NCBI GenBank assembly: GCA_044221135.1
Contig: JBGAPT010000009.1
Span: 1-62,454 of the forward strand
Reading direction: 5' to 3'
Length of the DNA: 62,454 bases
Source of the DNA: UBA4722 sp044221135
GTDB lineage: Bacteria > Pseudomonadota > Gammaproteobacteria > DSM-16500
In this document: positions 35,026 to 44,105 of the stretch, one piece after another
Layout of the letters: the number at the start of each line of letters is the position of its first letter
How positions within the stretch are numbered: the stretch's first letter is position 1
Program-made: the position numbers and the translations under genes
The notes under the pieces: generated by a model
Told to the model about the DNA's origin: nothing
The model's input: only the letters and a program-made list of their open reading frames with translations
The model's database searches: none

Positions 35026-36648
35026 TTATGATTCGCATGCTATGATATTATACATATTTCTATAGTCGAAAACTTCTAATTCAACTTCTACAGGAAAATC
35101 AGATGAAAATTCTTTACAAGGTTCACTGCTAGGTAATGTCAAAAAATGGTTTGCTGTTCTTTTTGAAGGAGGGGCCTCAGCTTTTCTCTTTATTATTGTG
35201 CCGTCTTTTAGAAACCTTGTTTTGTATATGTATTTACCCACTGGGTAACTCAGTTCTGTTTCATATTGTTTAAGCGTTTTATTTTCCTGGAAAAAAATAC
35301 TCTTTGCGTGGAAATCACTATCATCCCAAAAAATATCACTATCCTTCATCTCCGATTGGAAAGATGCATATCTTTGCTGTCTAAGAGTTTTAATATGAGG
35401 AAAACGCTTCACAGGATGAGGATGACTATAAAAAAAATTACGAGGACCTACTATAAATACTTGGCTGAAATTATTCGCATTAAACTCAGTTAGATTATTT
35501 TGAGGAGCAGGTCTTACAGTGCACCGTAACTGATTATTTCTTACGTTAATTTCCAAATGCATTAAGCCAGGCAAGTGAAACAAATTTATATAAAATTGAT
35601 TTTTTCGACGACTTGTAATGCGAGCAAGAGTATTTTCTGATTGAATAACTTTTAAATGCCTGACTTGAGCACCTGGCTCTGTAGAAAACGACATTCTATC
35701 ACTTGCTATCAGAGTTAACGTTGCAATATTCGTAGCAGCAGGCAAAACAACTTTATAATTTGACAGATCCCCTATTGTCAGCCATAAAACAAGATTTTTA
35801 CCTGAAAAGACAGGCAAACAATGTTGTATAAAATCATCCATTGGCAATAATACAATAATGGTTTCAACCTGAGAAAAATAAGAAATCAGTTTTTTCGCCT
35901 CTTCTTCTGTATGAAGTGTTGAAATAGTAATTGTTTTGATTAGATCACAATTCAGATGGTTGCTCATTTCATCTAGACATTCAACATCTGCATCCCATGT
36001 TAAATCAAGCTGGGTAGGGTCTTGTTCTTCTAAAAAATGTAGATTGGGAGGTGACCATTTAAACTCGGCTGCATCCTTGTCGTTATTTTCATTATCTTCT
36101 TGGTTACTATCTACATTTAAAGATTTTTGACGATCCAACTCTATTTGGACTTTAAGTTTTTGCATCGCAACAAGCAAAGCATCCTGATCCAAAATGATCA
36201 TGTCATCTGCTGCTAATCCTTGTGTGCCTAGACCTTGCCTGACATCTTCTTTTTTTGCAGACACAATTTTACTTCTCTTCTGCATAAAGTCATCTAATGT
36301 CAACAGCATACATCCTGATTTCAATACATAAGAATCAGGACCTCGCCAAAAATAAACTTCATAGTGTTCAACCAAGCTGGCAAAGTAAGATTGTTCTATA
36401 GGATATAAAGGCCGCTCACGTAAAAGAGGGCTAGAAATCAGGATTTTGGGTGGAGGCTTAACAGATACTGGTGATGTAGTTAAAAATATATCCGCTTCAC
36501 CTGTTAAAATTTTATAGGGGTTAACATAGCCAGGCCCTTTATCAGAGTCTGTTTCAATGACTAATGGCGCTGCTTGAGTGCGGGCTTGAGTTAGCGTTGC
36601 TTCAACGGTTTTTCTAGAAAATACAACGTCTTGGCTCGAAAATCCCAC
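35026..36648 (-). CDS. N-terminal part of the broken giant-protein paralogue (LRR-like)
   Basis: 540 residues aligned with the first part of the protein at 21097-28875: KGPGYVNPYKIL against KGPGYINPYTLL, then ILISSPLLRERPL and YFASLVEHYEVYFWRGP. The rest is leucine-rich, with irregular beta-solenoid repeats and an inserted acidic stretch (NQEDNENNDKDAAE). The stop at 35026 is followed, one base out of frame, by codons that continue the homology, so a one-base shift near 35026-35045 splits the gene. No signal peptide. The neighbour upstream is the membrane protein at 36791. Confidence 0.72.
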   Translation of the reverse strand: MGFSSQDVVFSRKTVEATLTQARTQAAPLVIETDSDKGPGYVNPYKILTGEADIFLTTSPVSVKPPPKILISSPLLRERPLYPIEQSYFASLVEHYEVYFWRGPDSYVLKSGCMLLTLDDFMQKRSKIVSAKKEDVRQGLGTQGLAADDMIILDQDALLVAMQKLKVQIELDRQKSLNVDSNQEDNENNDKDAAEFKWSPPNLHFLEEQDPTQLDLTWDADVECLDEMSNHLNCDLIKTITISTLHTEEEAKKLISYFSQVETIIVLLPMDDFIQHCLPVFSGKNLVLWLTIGDLSNYKVVLPAATNIATLTLIASDRMSFSTEPGAQVRHLKVIQSENTLARITSRRKNQFYINLFHLPGLMHLEINVRNNQLRCTVRPAPQNNLTEFNANNFSQVFIVGPRNFFYSHPHPVKRFPHIKTLRQQRYASFQSEMKDSDIFWDDSDFHAKSIFFQENKTLKQYETELSYPVGKYIYKTRFLKDGTIIKRKAEAPPSKRTANHFLTLPSSEPCKEFSSDFPVEVELEVFDYRNMYNIIACES

Positions 36649-36790
36649 TTGAAAAGCCCCTCTTTTTGTATGGTATATATATTTTGAAAGGCTAAATTAT
36701 ATACATATTTTCTGAAAAATGAAAGCGCATTTAATCAAAAATCCACATCTATCAAGAGACGTTAATATCTTAAATAGCATAATGAGACAT

Positions 36791-38350
36791 TCAGCCTCTA
36801 TGTGATTTTTTAGCTTTACTACTCAGTGATCCTAATGATGGTGTTGAGTAGGGTAGCATAACACCGCCAGCCTTTGTTTTTTTGCCACTCAGAAAATGAT
36901 CTTGATAATGCGTGATCTTTACTGAGGATTTTTTTCTTTTTTTGGCGCTTGTAGAAGAGATCTCTGCAGAATGAGGTGAAGAAGAAACAGTGGCTAATTG
37001 TGACGGTGAATGAGAAGAATCAGTTTTCATGTTTAATCTATTCTCAGATTTAATTTCAGAGACTACTTTTGATTTTTTATGAGTAAAATAATTAAAAGTG
37101 TTCACAAACCAATTTCGAATTTTGTGAATATGGACATGATTTGCATCTTCATCCATTTTTTCAAAATACTTGGTACCAACACCAAATACGACCCCCGTAA
37201 CAATCAAGGCTAAAGGAGCAATACCCATACTCGCAGCAGCAGCACCTACAACAGCTGTTGTTCCTAACGCTAATCCTACTAAAACTAATATCGAAGCAGC
37301 CACTTCCATTGTTGTAAATGCGACATTTCCTTCTGCTTCTAATCGTTTTTCTCGCAGCTCCTCATAATGCTGTTTTATGCCGCCAAGTGTTCCCAAGATA
37401 ATGGCATGGTCATGATCTGATTCTTTATTGAAATTATCTATGTCGGCTAATGGTCCAGACATTTCCTCTAAGGCTTTTTGGTATTCATCCCATGCTTTAT
37501 TTTCTTCTTCTTTTGCGCGATGGAAGATATAGGATTGACGCCAAAGCGATAACCCATAAATAGCAGTCAAAGCGCTGGGAATCAAAACAGGGAATAATGC
37601 AACGGCACCTGCGCTCACTGCAGCGCCCGCTGCACTCGCTACAAACGCTACAGACATCCCTGCACCTGCACCCGCTAGCATAAATGTCAGTACACTTGTC
37701 AATATTCGTGTTTTTCTCTGGCCGATTTTTTCATTTTGATAAGCTTCATACGCTAGCTTTCCACCTTCATATCCTTCACCTAAATGAATGATAAATCCTA
37801 CTGATCCTATCAGAATAGGACTGACAGCTTCAATGAGTTGGTGTGGTAAGAATGATCGCATCGCAGCCCAGACATCATCTATGGTATCTACTAATTTTTT
37901 TCCGATGTCAAATATAGCTTTGAGTGCCCCTTTTCTTTCTTTAGGAGGTTCTGCTTCATCGGGTTTAGGAATCGCTATTTCAAAATGAGCTTTCACTTTT
38001 AGTAAAAAAGCACGCTTTTCTAAAAGAAGTTTGCAAAGAGGATAGGTCGAGTAATCATTTCGATTGAAATTATCTGGATCATCGATAGGATAAAAATGAA
38101 GAAGCTCTTGGTCGATGAGCGCTAATTCATGATTATGATCTAATTTAAAGTTTGGCTCATTGCTCTTTAATTTTTTAATTTTATTATTATATTTTTCAAA
38201 TAATTCTAACGGAAGATTCTTTTTAGAAGATATCATTAATTGATGCAGTTCATCTTCGGTTGCTTTTAATTCACGTTTTGCCCAGGCATTCGTTATGTGA
38301 AGGGTAGCTTCACTTACAATATCGCCATGGTGCGAGTCCATAACATTCAC
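36791..38350 (-). CDS. Multi-pass membrane protein with glycine/alanine-rich helices
   Basis: 519 residues. A charged helical N-terminal third is followed by hydrophobic Gly/Ala-rich stretches at about 168-190, 212-268 and 345-395, probably five to six passes in two hairpin groups with a helical loop between. The C-terminal 100 residues are Ser/Lys-rich and disordered. GAGGGTGA precedes the ATG at 38350 (a second ATG at 38341 is also usable). No signal peptide and no recognised family. The layout resembles the protein at 17515-18870. As the first gene of the minus-strand array it may belong to the same transcript as the giant proteins. Confidence 0.68.
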   Translation of the reverse strand: MNVMDSHHGDIVSEATLHITNAWAKRELKATEDELHQLMISSKKNLPLELFEKYNNKIKKLKSNEPNFKLDHNHELALIDQELLHFYPIDDPDNFNRNDYSTYPLCKLLLEKRAFLLKVKAHFEIAIPKPDEAEPPKERKGALKAIFDIGKKLVDTIDDVWAAMRSFLPHQLIEAVSPILIGSVGFIIHLGEGYEGGKLAYEAYQNEKIGQRKTRILTSVLTFMLAGAGAGMSVAFVASAAGAAVSAGAVALFPVLIPSALTAIYGLSLWRQSYIFHRAKEEENKAWDEYQKALEEMSGPLADIDNFNKESDHDHAIILGTLGGIKQHYEELREKRLEAEGNVAFTTMEVAASILVLVGLALGTTAVVGAAAASMGIAPLALIVTGVVFGVGTKYFEKMDEDANHVHIHKIRNWFVNTFNYFTHKKSKVVSEIKSENRLNMKTDSSHSPSQLATVSSSPHSAEISSTSAKKRKKSSVKITHYQDHFLSGKKTKAGGVMLPYSTPSLGSLSSKAKKSHRG

Positions 38351-38490
38351 CCTCAGAATTTTTATATATATAGTAAGTATAGACGGTCTTTTAAATGGGT
38401 GATTTATTGCAATTTTTATTTATAAAACATGAGATTAACGAGTTTTTTAGGAGTTTTTGCCGCAGGATGACAATCTTTCTTCTATCAACC

Positions 38491-38599
38491 GGACATCTAT
38501 CAGGACATTTTCAGGGGTGAAAATACCTGTAAAATTTTTTTTATGTGTTATAATCATATAGTTAATGATTTAAAAAGCGGACATTTAAGAGGACATTTT
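38491..38599. promoter_or_regulatory. Paired GGACAT direct repeats ahead of the Fic gene
   Basis: GGACAT occurs twice, 12 bases apart, at 38491 and 38503, and again with the same pitch at 38579 and 38591. The two pairs lie 88 bases apart. The last copy overlaps the GAGGA ribosome site of the Fic gene. The half-site resembles the GGACA half of the hip operators at 6042-6195. The likely binder is the winged-helix end of the Fic protein itself (inference). Confidence 0.55.
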
Positions 38600-38601
38600 C
38601 T

Positions 38602-39789
38602 GTGACAAATCGAAATGAAAATATAATGCTAATGGAGCCGCTTATCATATCAGAGCAGACTTCCTATAAAACAGAATTAATGGATCTTGTGCTTGAGTTA
38701 ACACAAAAATCAGCACAATTTAAAAGTTCGTTACCGTCAGCTATTCAACACTCGCTAGCAACAACTGTAAGAGCTATGAACTGCTATTATAGCAACCTGA
38801 TTGAAGGCCATAACACACATCCAATTGCTATTGAACAAGCGCTAAGTGGTCATTATGATTCTGATCCAAAAAAAAGAAATCTTCAGCTTGAAGCAAGAGC
38901 ACATATTGAAGTTCAGGAATGGATAGATAATGGGGGACTCAAAGACACTGTCTTTTCATCTGAGACAATTTGCGAAATACATAAAAAATTTTGCGAAAAA
39001 CTGCCTGATGAATTATTGTGGGCAGAAGATCCCATTACAAAGAAAAAAGTCAAAGTTATCCCTGGAGAAATACGAAAAAACGATATTCAAGTTGGCAGGC
39101 ATATCCCAATCAGTCCAGACTCAATTCCACACTTTTTAAATCGCTATCAGCAAGTGTATTCATCTTTAGGAAAATTAGAATCAATATTAGCATTAGCTGC
39201 TGCGCACCATCGATTTTTGTGGATACACCCATTCTTAGATGGCAACGGTAGAGTTGCGCGATTCATATCTTACGCAACTGCCCTTGAAAAACTAAATACA
39301 GGTGGGCTTTGGTCTATTGCAAGAGGCTTAGCAAGAAATCATGAGGTATATAAGCAACACTTAGCAAACTGTGATTTACCACGTAGAAATGATTTGGATG
39401 GTCGCGGAAACTTAAGCCAGGAATCACTGGTAGTTTTCACAAAATTTTTTCTTGAAACATGTATTGATCAGGTTACTTTTATGGAAAAAATCATGCAACC
39501 AGATAAATTGCGAACGAGGATATTACTCTGGGCAAAAGAAGAAATTGAAATGAAAAAAATTCCACTGCATACAATCCAAATACTTGAAAAAATATTATAT
39601 CGTGGTGAGGTAGCTAGAAGTGAGTTACCTGAGATGTTAAACGTCACCGAACGACATGCCCGCCGATTAACATCCAGCTTGATTGAAATGGGTATCTTAT
39701 CTTCTGAATCAACTAAATCATCCATTAAACTTGCTTTTCCGGCAAAGTTTGCCAATCGTTGGATGCCTGGGTTATTTCCTGAAGAATAA
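38602..39789 (+). CDS. Fic-family AMP transferase with inhibitory helix and winged-helix end
   Basis: 395 residues starting at GTG 38602 behind AGAGGAC. The N-terminal helix has SNLIEG (about 64-69), fitting the [S/T]xxxE[G/N] self-inhibitory motif of class II Fic proteins. The active-site motif is HPFLDGNGR (about 209-217), complete with the catalytic His. Residues about 325-380 form a winged helix (VARSELPEMLNVTERHARRL). Fic enzymes AMPylate target proteins, usually on Ser, Thr or Tyr. The DNA-binding end and the repeats in its promoter suggest it controls its own gene. Widespread type, probably chromosomal rather than effector. Confidence 0.88.
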   Translation: MTNRNENIMLMEPLIISEQTSYKTELMDLVLELTQKSAQFKSSLPSAIQHSLATTVRAMNCYYSNLIEGHNTHPIAIEQALSGHYDSDPKKRNLQLEARAHIEVQEWIDNGGLKDTVFSSETICEIHKKFCEKLPDELLWAEDPITKKKVKVIPGEIRKNDIQVGRHIPISPDSIPHFLNRYQQVYSSLGKLESILALAAAHHRFLWIHPFLDGNGRVARFISYATALEKLNTGGLWSIARGLARNHEVYKQHLANCDLPRRNDLDGRGNLSQESLVVFTKFFLETCIDQVTFMEKIMQPDKLRTRILLWAKEEIEMKKIPLHTIQILEKILYRGEVARSELPEMLNVTERHARRLTSSLIEMGILSSESTKSSIKLAFPAKFANRWMPGLFPEE

Positions 39790-39895
39790 AGAGAAAATCT
39801 TATTTTTTATTGAACCGTTCCCTATAATACTGCTAAGATATCTTCTTAAAAACCTATAAAGATTACAGGCACTAAACGTAGTACAGGAAATATCT

Positions 39896-40459
39896 ATGCG
39901 AATTGCCGTTTCCGGAACTCATTTTATTGGCAAAAGTACACTGATAGAAGACTTTATCAAAAAGCATCCTGAGTATAAATCTGAAATTGAACCCTATTAT
40001 AAATTGCAAAATGAAAAGTCCATGGAGCTGTCATTAGAGCCAAGCCTCGATAGTTTGCTTGAACAACTGGATTACAGTATTAACCAGCTCAGCGAATGCT
40101 CGAATCAAAGAAATATTATTTTTGACAGATGCCCTGTAGATTTTATTGCTTATGCCATGTGTGCATTGGATGAGGATGACATGGATGTGAACGATAGCGA
40201 AGTGTCAGAACGATTTCCAGATATAAAGACAGCATTAAATAATTTAGATTTCATTCTGTTTCTACCTATCACAAAAGAAAATGCTATTGAATATACCGAA
40301 GAAAATCCTGCTTATCGTAAATTAGCTGATAAATGCTTTAAAAAAATATATCGAGATGATGTTTGCGACATATTTCCAAAATATAATCATCCTAAAGTCA
40401 TTGAAATTTCCGGTGATCGCTTAACGCGACTAAAAAAATTAGAAAGTTATTTAATTTAA
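39896..40459 (+). CDS. P-loop NTPase, kinase-like (AAA_28 type)
   Basis: 187 residues. Walker A is SGTHFIGKST at residues 6-15, right at the N-terminus as in small nucleoside or nucleotide kinases. IIFDRCPVDFIAY gives the Walker B/DR motif, and FILFLPI is the later strand. The layout fits AAA_28/NadR- or thymidylate-kinase-like enzymes of uncertain substrate. AGGAAAT precedes the start. About 105 bases after the Fic gene, and may be co-transcribed with it. Confidence 0.75.
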   Translation: MRIAVSGTHFIGKSTLIEDFIKKHPEYKSEIEPYYKLQNEKSMELSLEPSLDSLLEQLDYSINQLSECSNQRNIIFDRCPVDFIAYAMCALDEDDMDVNDSEVSERFPDIKTALNNLDFILFLPITKENAIEYTEENPAYRKLADKCFKKIYRDDVCDIFPKYNHPKVIEISGDRLTRLKKLESYLI

Positions 40460-40470
40460 TACAAGTAACC

Positions 40471-40517
40471 AGGCTTGCCAATTGTACTTTGATATAAATG
40501 TACAATTGCGCAAGCCT
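40471..40517. terminator. Long hairpin between convergent genes
   Basis: AGGCTTGC-C-AATTGTAC faces GTACAATT-GC-GCAAGCCT with a short AT loop, an almost perfect 16-bp stem. It lies between the NTPase gene and the original 3' end of the minus-strand gene later interrupted by the IS66 element, so it probably served both strands. Confidence 0.65.
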
Positions 40518-40553
40518 GACACCCGTTAAATTCAACTTACTGATAAATTAGCT

Positions 40554-40561
40554 CGTTGTTG
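40554..40561. repeat. Left 8-bp target-site duplication of IS66 element
   Basis: CGTTGTTG stands directly outside the left end and is repeated exactly at 42888-42895 outside the right end. Eight bases is the usual IS66-family duplication. Confidence 0.9.
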
Positions 40562-40574
40562 GTATCCGCTAAAT

Positions 40575-42060
40575 CTACCGCCCACCTAACAGCGTTCGAT
40601 CAATATTAAACGGCAATAAATCTTCAATTTCACTTTCTGACTGGCATAAAGGAATCTGCTGTAATACATATCGGAACCAGTCATAAGGTTCAATGTGATG
40701 ATGCTTGCAGGTTTCAACTAGGCTAACAACGTGGCAGCCGTTTCTGCTCCGACCACGCTATCCGTAAACAACCATCCTTTGCGACCAATCACAAAATGGT
40801 TTGAAGGCATGCCCACTGCGGTTGTTATTTTCAAGTCGTCCATCTTGTAAATAAATCAGTAATTTTGGCCATTGGTTCAAGTGTATAACTGATCGCCTTC
40901 CCAATGCGCTTTTTTAGATATGCTTTGGCGCCGTTTGCAAGTAAGCATGTGATTCTTTTAATATCGGTTTTTCTTTTTCATGAATAATTTCTTTATCCTC
41001 TGGCGGTAATGATTTAATTTCTTCTTCTATTTTTAAAAATTTTTGGTAATTTGAATCAATACGGGTACATGCAATACCTCTTTCGCATTAGATATTTTTA
41101 CAATTTCAATAAATTTTCGTCTTGTACGATACAGCAGCCTGAGAGGGTAATATCCAATGATTTACTAGCGAGTGCATCGTATCCCAAAATCATCGCAATG
41201 AATATAACCTTTATATCCCTCAAAAAAATCGCTAGAATACATCATGCGATCGCAGTAGTACGGTAATGGGTGCATACTAAGCAAATTTTTTCAGGAGAGC
41301 CGCCTGCACAACTGTATTTCGCTTTTCACGCCTTTATTCGGTTCTTTTAGCACTTGACAGTCGTTTCATCACTATAGGCAATATCAATACGGATGCATCA
41401 TACGTTTAATAATATTCATCATCGGCTGAAGCAATTGATGTACCCGAATAACCCACTAAACACAATGTTGATCGTGGAATATCAACACCGATACGACGCA
41501 GGCAACATTTTTTCTGCACAACAAAGGAAGATGGATCTTGAAATTGGAGAATGACAGATAACAATCTAAATCAATACTACGTGCGGAATAGGTTGAGCTG
41601 GTGCGAGGCTGTTTTATGTATTTTCAGCATTGTTGTACATATTTTACGAATATGCTCAATCACATATATTTTAGCGGGGATAGCTTCGAGTTGTTCAGAT
41701 TTTTCATCTTTAATAAGTGTGTGAGCTCACATCCGCAGTATGTTTTTTCGTGTTTTTCTAAATCATAGATATGTTGTTCGCGTGGCAAATCAGCGGGTAA
41801 TGCTTTTCTGCCTATGATTTTGCAGATGCAACGCTGATTTCACTTCAGCTGCCTCCTGATGGGTCTTATTTTGGGCCATTCTGCTTCATCAACAGCTGAG
41901 TTGATTTGGCGATATTTTTCAGATTTATTGCCACCACGTAACCGATATAGATGGACCACCCATTTAAAGAACATAATTTGTTGTTTGCTGCGAGGTACAA
42001 CATCTTTTTCAATCAGCAAGCTACAACTCTTCTTTGATTTTTCGTGGTAATCACGTTTTC
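40575..42060 (-). pseudogene. IS66 transposase (tnpC) remnant
   Basis: The C-terminal end is well preserved: ETCKHHHIEPYDWFRYVL and SEIEDLLPFNIDRTLLGG before TAG at 40575-40577, typical of IS66 transposases. Just upstream NHFVIGRKGWLFTDSVVGAE is readable, then a stop. LRRIGVDIPRSTLC and QLLQPMMNIIKRMMHP can be read in different frames near 41400-41480. Many frameshifts and probable deletions make it non-functional. The upstream limit is approximate. Confidence 0.8.
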
Positions 42061-42204
42061 ATGCGGGAAGTGATAACAAAATATAGTTTAAATTACCTTA
42101 TTTTTTTAAAATAATTAATTATATTCTTCTATCTCATAAAAATGACCTATAATTTCAAAAGTTAAGGCCAAAGGAAATAACCATTTAATTGTGTTTCATT
42201 AATA

Positions 42205-42440
42205 AGATAATGCTTTTGACCTGGGATTTAGGTAAAATATATAGCGATGTTTTTCTAATGCTGATAATGGCGCAATAAACCATTACGATCCCAATAGAGT
42301 ATTTTGCTTTATCATGTGATCGATTAAAAATATAAACACATACCTGATCGCATCATGTTGAAATCTATTTAACACTAACATAGCTAATGTATCAATCGAT
42401 TTTCTCGCATCAATCGGCTGGGTGCTGAATGCAAATTTCA
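42205..42440 (-). pseudogene. IS66 accessory gene tnpB remnant
   Basis: The minus strand reads STQPIDARKSIDTLAMLVLN, the hallmark of IS66 TnpB (normally P-x-D-M-R-K-S-x-D-G-L). It then gives shifted pieces up to LEKHRYIFYL. Frame changes and stops interrupt it. Limits are approximate. Confidence 0.65.
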
Positions 42441-42621
42441 ATTCCCTGTCTTATCTGCAAATAAGTATTGCACTTAACGCTTGGATTAATGCTTGTAATA
42501 TTTTCATTTTCATTAATCCGGTGGATAAATATGATAATTTGATAGCAATGACTTGAATAATGATAATCGATATCACAACACTGTTATTACCTTAACCGGT
42601 GTAAAATACGATTGAATGGGT

Positions 42622-42809
42622 TTAATCTGCGCTTTCTCTGATAAAAACACTCTGCCAATAAACAAATGAGTTGTAACTAATACCCTCTGCTTTGGTTAAC
42701 AGGCTTGACTTAGTTACAGTTTTCCCCCAGCGTCTGGAATATGATCTCGCCAATAGTCACGCTTTGCTGTTTTCTCTGTGTTAATTGCTAATGAATGTAT
42801 TTTTTGCAT
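42622..42809 (-). pseudogene. IS66 accessory gene tnpA remnant
   Basis: Starts at ATG 42809 behind GGAGG as MQKIHSLAINTEKTAKRDYW, then shifts frame within about 25 codons. A second frame continues as SSLLTKAEGISYNSFVYW, the expected TnpA helix-turn-helix end, to a stop at 42622. The same first 20 codons begin the copy at 62395. Confidence 0.75.
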
Positions 42810-42871
42810 AATGCCTCCGTTTTATAGAAGCGTGCATCATGCCTGAGATGAAAAGGGGTGTGTAGGTGTGG

Positions 42872-43600
42872 TTAAATTAGCGGATACCGTTGTTGTGGCT
42901 TTTCTGCAGGTTTATCAGGTCCTGGCAGGGGAGCGGGTGTTTTAAAATGTGCGGGAGAACCACGTCCATATAAAGAGCCTGTTGTTATTCCTCTCTTGAT
43001 ATTTTCACGACGTATTTCGGCTAGATAAGCATTGACTTCTTTACTACGCTCTTCCGGTAAATAAGTTTGTGCTAAATCATGCATCATTTTATAGTATGCT
43101 GATTTATTAGATGAAGTTCTATTCGTTAAAAAGTTATTCATAGTATTAGTACAATATTTAATAACTTCAAACTCTGCGACGTCAGCAGGTGCTACCACCT
43201 TAGCGTTAGGATCTTGTAAGTGTTGCTGATAGATTTGCCTTAGTGCAGCATGAATCTGCTCACTGCGATCTTCAGGCGGGGGCAAAGAATCCATACTCTG
43301 TTCAGCTTGTTTTTCAACTGTCTGAAGAGAGACTGAAGTATTGCTCTTAACACTGCCGCTACGTATTTTAGCCAGAGAATCTTCGATAATATCGAGTTTC
43401 CCTTGGTACTTTGATTCTTCACGTTCATTTTCTGGCTGAATACTAGCACGAACTCTTGGCAAATATTCTTTTACCCATCCATCCATCATGCGATAGTAAG
43501 CTGTTTTACTAGCGGGTGTTCCATTGAATACGAAGGCATTAATGGATATCAGCGCAATGTTTAACAACTGGATCAGAATCCATACCAGGAGGCAGTGCAA
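42872..43600 (-). CDS. Last frame of a broken repeat-module gene, ended by IS66
   Basis: The genuine part runs from about 43545 down to the element border. It holds the second half of module 2 (AYYRMMDGWVKEYLP) and module 3 in full (QIYQQHLQDPNAKVVAP, FEVIKYCTNTMNNFL, AYYKMMHDLAQTYLP, VNAYLAEIRR), then a Pro-rich tail. The last residues YPLI and the stop come from the IS66 end. Removing the element and one duplication would give ...QQRANLSVS and a stop. No true start exists here; the first residues lie in the wrong frame. Confidence 0.65.
   Translation of the reverse strand: MHCLLVWILIQLLNIALISINAFVFNGTPASKTAYYRMMDGWVKEYLPRVRASIQPENEREESKYQGKLDIIEDSLAKIRSGSVKSNTSVSLQTVEKQAEQSMDSLPPPEDRSEQIHAALRQIYQQHLQDPNAKVVAPADVAEFEVIKYCTNTMNNFLTNRTSSNKSAYYKMMHDLAQTYLPEERSKEVNAYLAEIRRENIKRGITTGSLYGRGSPAHFKTPAPLPGPDKPAEKPQQRYPLI
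42888..42895. repeat. Right 8-bp target-site duplication of IS66 element
   Basis: CGTTGTTG, identical to the bases at 40554-40561 on the other side of the element. Confidence 0.9.
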
Positions 43601-44105
43601 CCTTTGCTTTAGGAGTCAGTAAATGTTGACGAAACATTTCAATCAAAGCGGCATCAATTTTATGTTGCTGATCAGCTCTTTCATGTATGTCAGCCAAAGA
43701 TTTTCTGATCGTAGCAAGTTTGCTCGGTTTTTCTGTTGCAGATTGAACAGGCGGCACAGTATGTTTTACCTCATCTTGGCTGGTTTCAGCTTGAACGGGC
43801 AGTACACTATCCGTTGCTTTATCCTGACTAGTTTCAACTTTCACTTCAGCGAGAGCAGCCTGTACATCTGCCTGTTGAGCAAAGTTTTCGATAGTAGATA
43901 AATATCTCTTTTCCCATTGCGCCATCATTCGATAGTAAGCTGCTCGATCAACAGAATTGGGATCCCTCACAAAATTATTAATGATATTAACGCAATACCG
44001 AATGGCTTCTTCCTTGATCGGTTGACCATCTTTCAAGAAGATTACCTCTGAGCGTAGCAGTAGGACGTAATAAATGCTTATAAATAATATGCGCCAATTT
44101 ATCAT
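43539..44105 (-). CDS. Middle frame of the broken repeat-module gene
   Basis: The part from about 44050 down continues module 1 of the preceding frame (EEAIRYCVNIINNFV, AAYYRMMAQWEKRYL, VQAALAEV), and then a low-complexity linker with a repeated VQAETSQD/VKVETSQD phrase. It ends inside module 2 (EMFRQHLLTPKAKVALP, VVKHCADI). One extra base near 43541-43550 (GATATC-C-ATTAAT) breaks it from the next frame. Its first residues are out-of-frame reading. This is a fragment rather than a separate gene. Confidence 0.6.
   Translation of the reverse strand: MINWRILFISIYYVLLLRSEVIFLKDGQPIKEEAIRYCVNIINNFVRDPNSVDRAAYYRMMAQWEKRYLSTIENFAQQADVQAALAEVKVETSQDKATDSVLPVQAETSQDEVKHTVPPVQSATEKPSKLATIRKSLADIHERADQQHKIDAALIEMFRQHLLTPKAKVALPPGMDSDPVVKHCADIH

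Larger units (their letters stand above)
40562..42887 (-). mobile_element. IS66-family element, complete ends but degenerate genes
   Basis: The left end GTATCCGCTAAATCTACC and the inverted right end (GTATCCGCTAATTTAACC read on the minus strand) are matching terminal repeats. Perfect 8-bp duplications flank the element. On the minus strand it carries, in order, remains of the three IS66 genes: tnpA, tnpB and the transposase. All are broken by stops and frameshifts. At 2,326 bp it is slightly short for the family. The outer 138 bases at 42750-42887 are the same, inverted, as 62317-62454. It has replaced the last codons of the gene ending at 42872. Confidence 0.9.
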
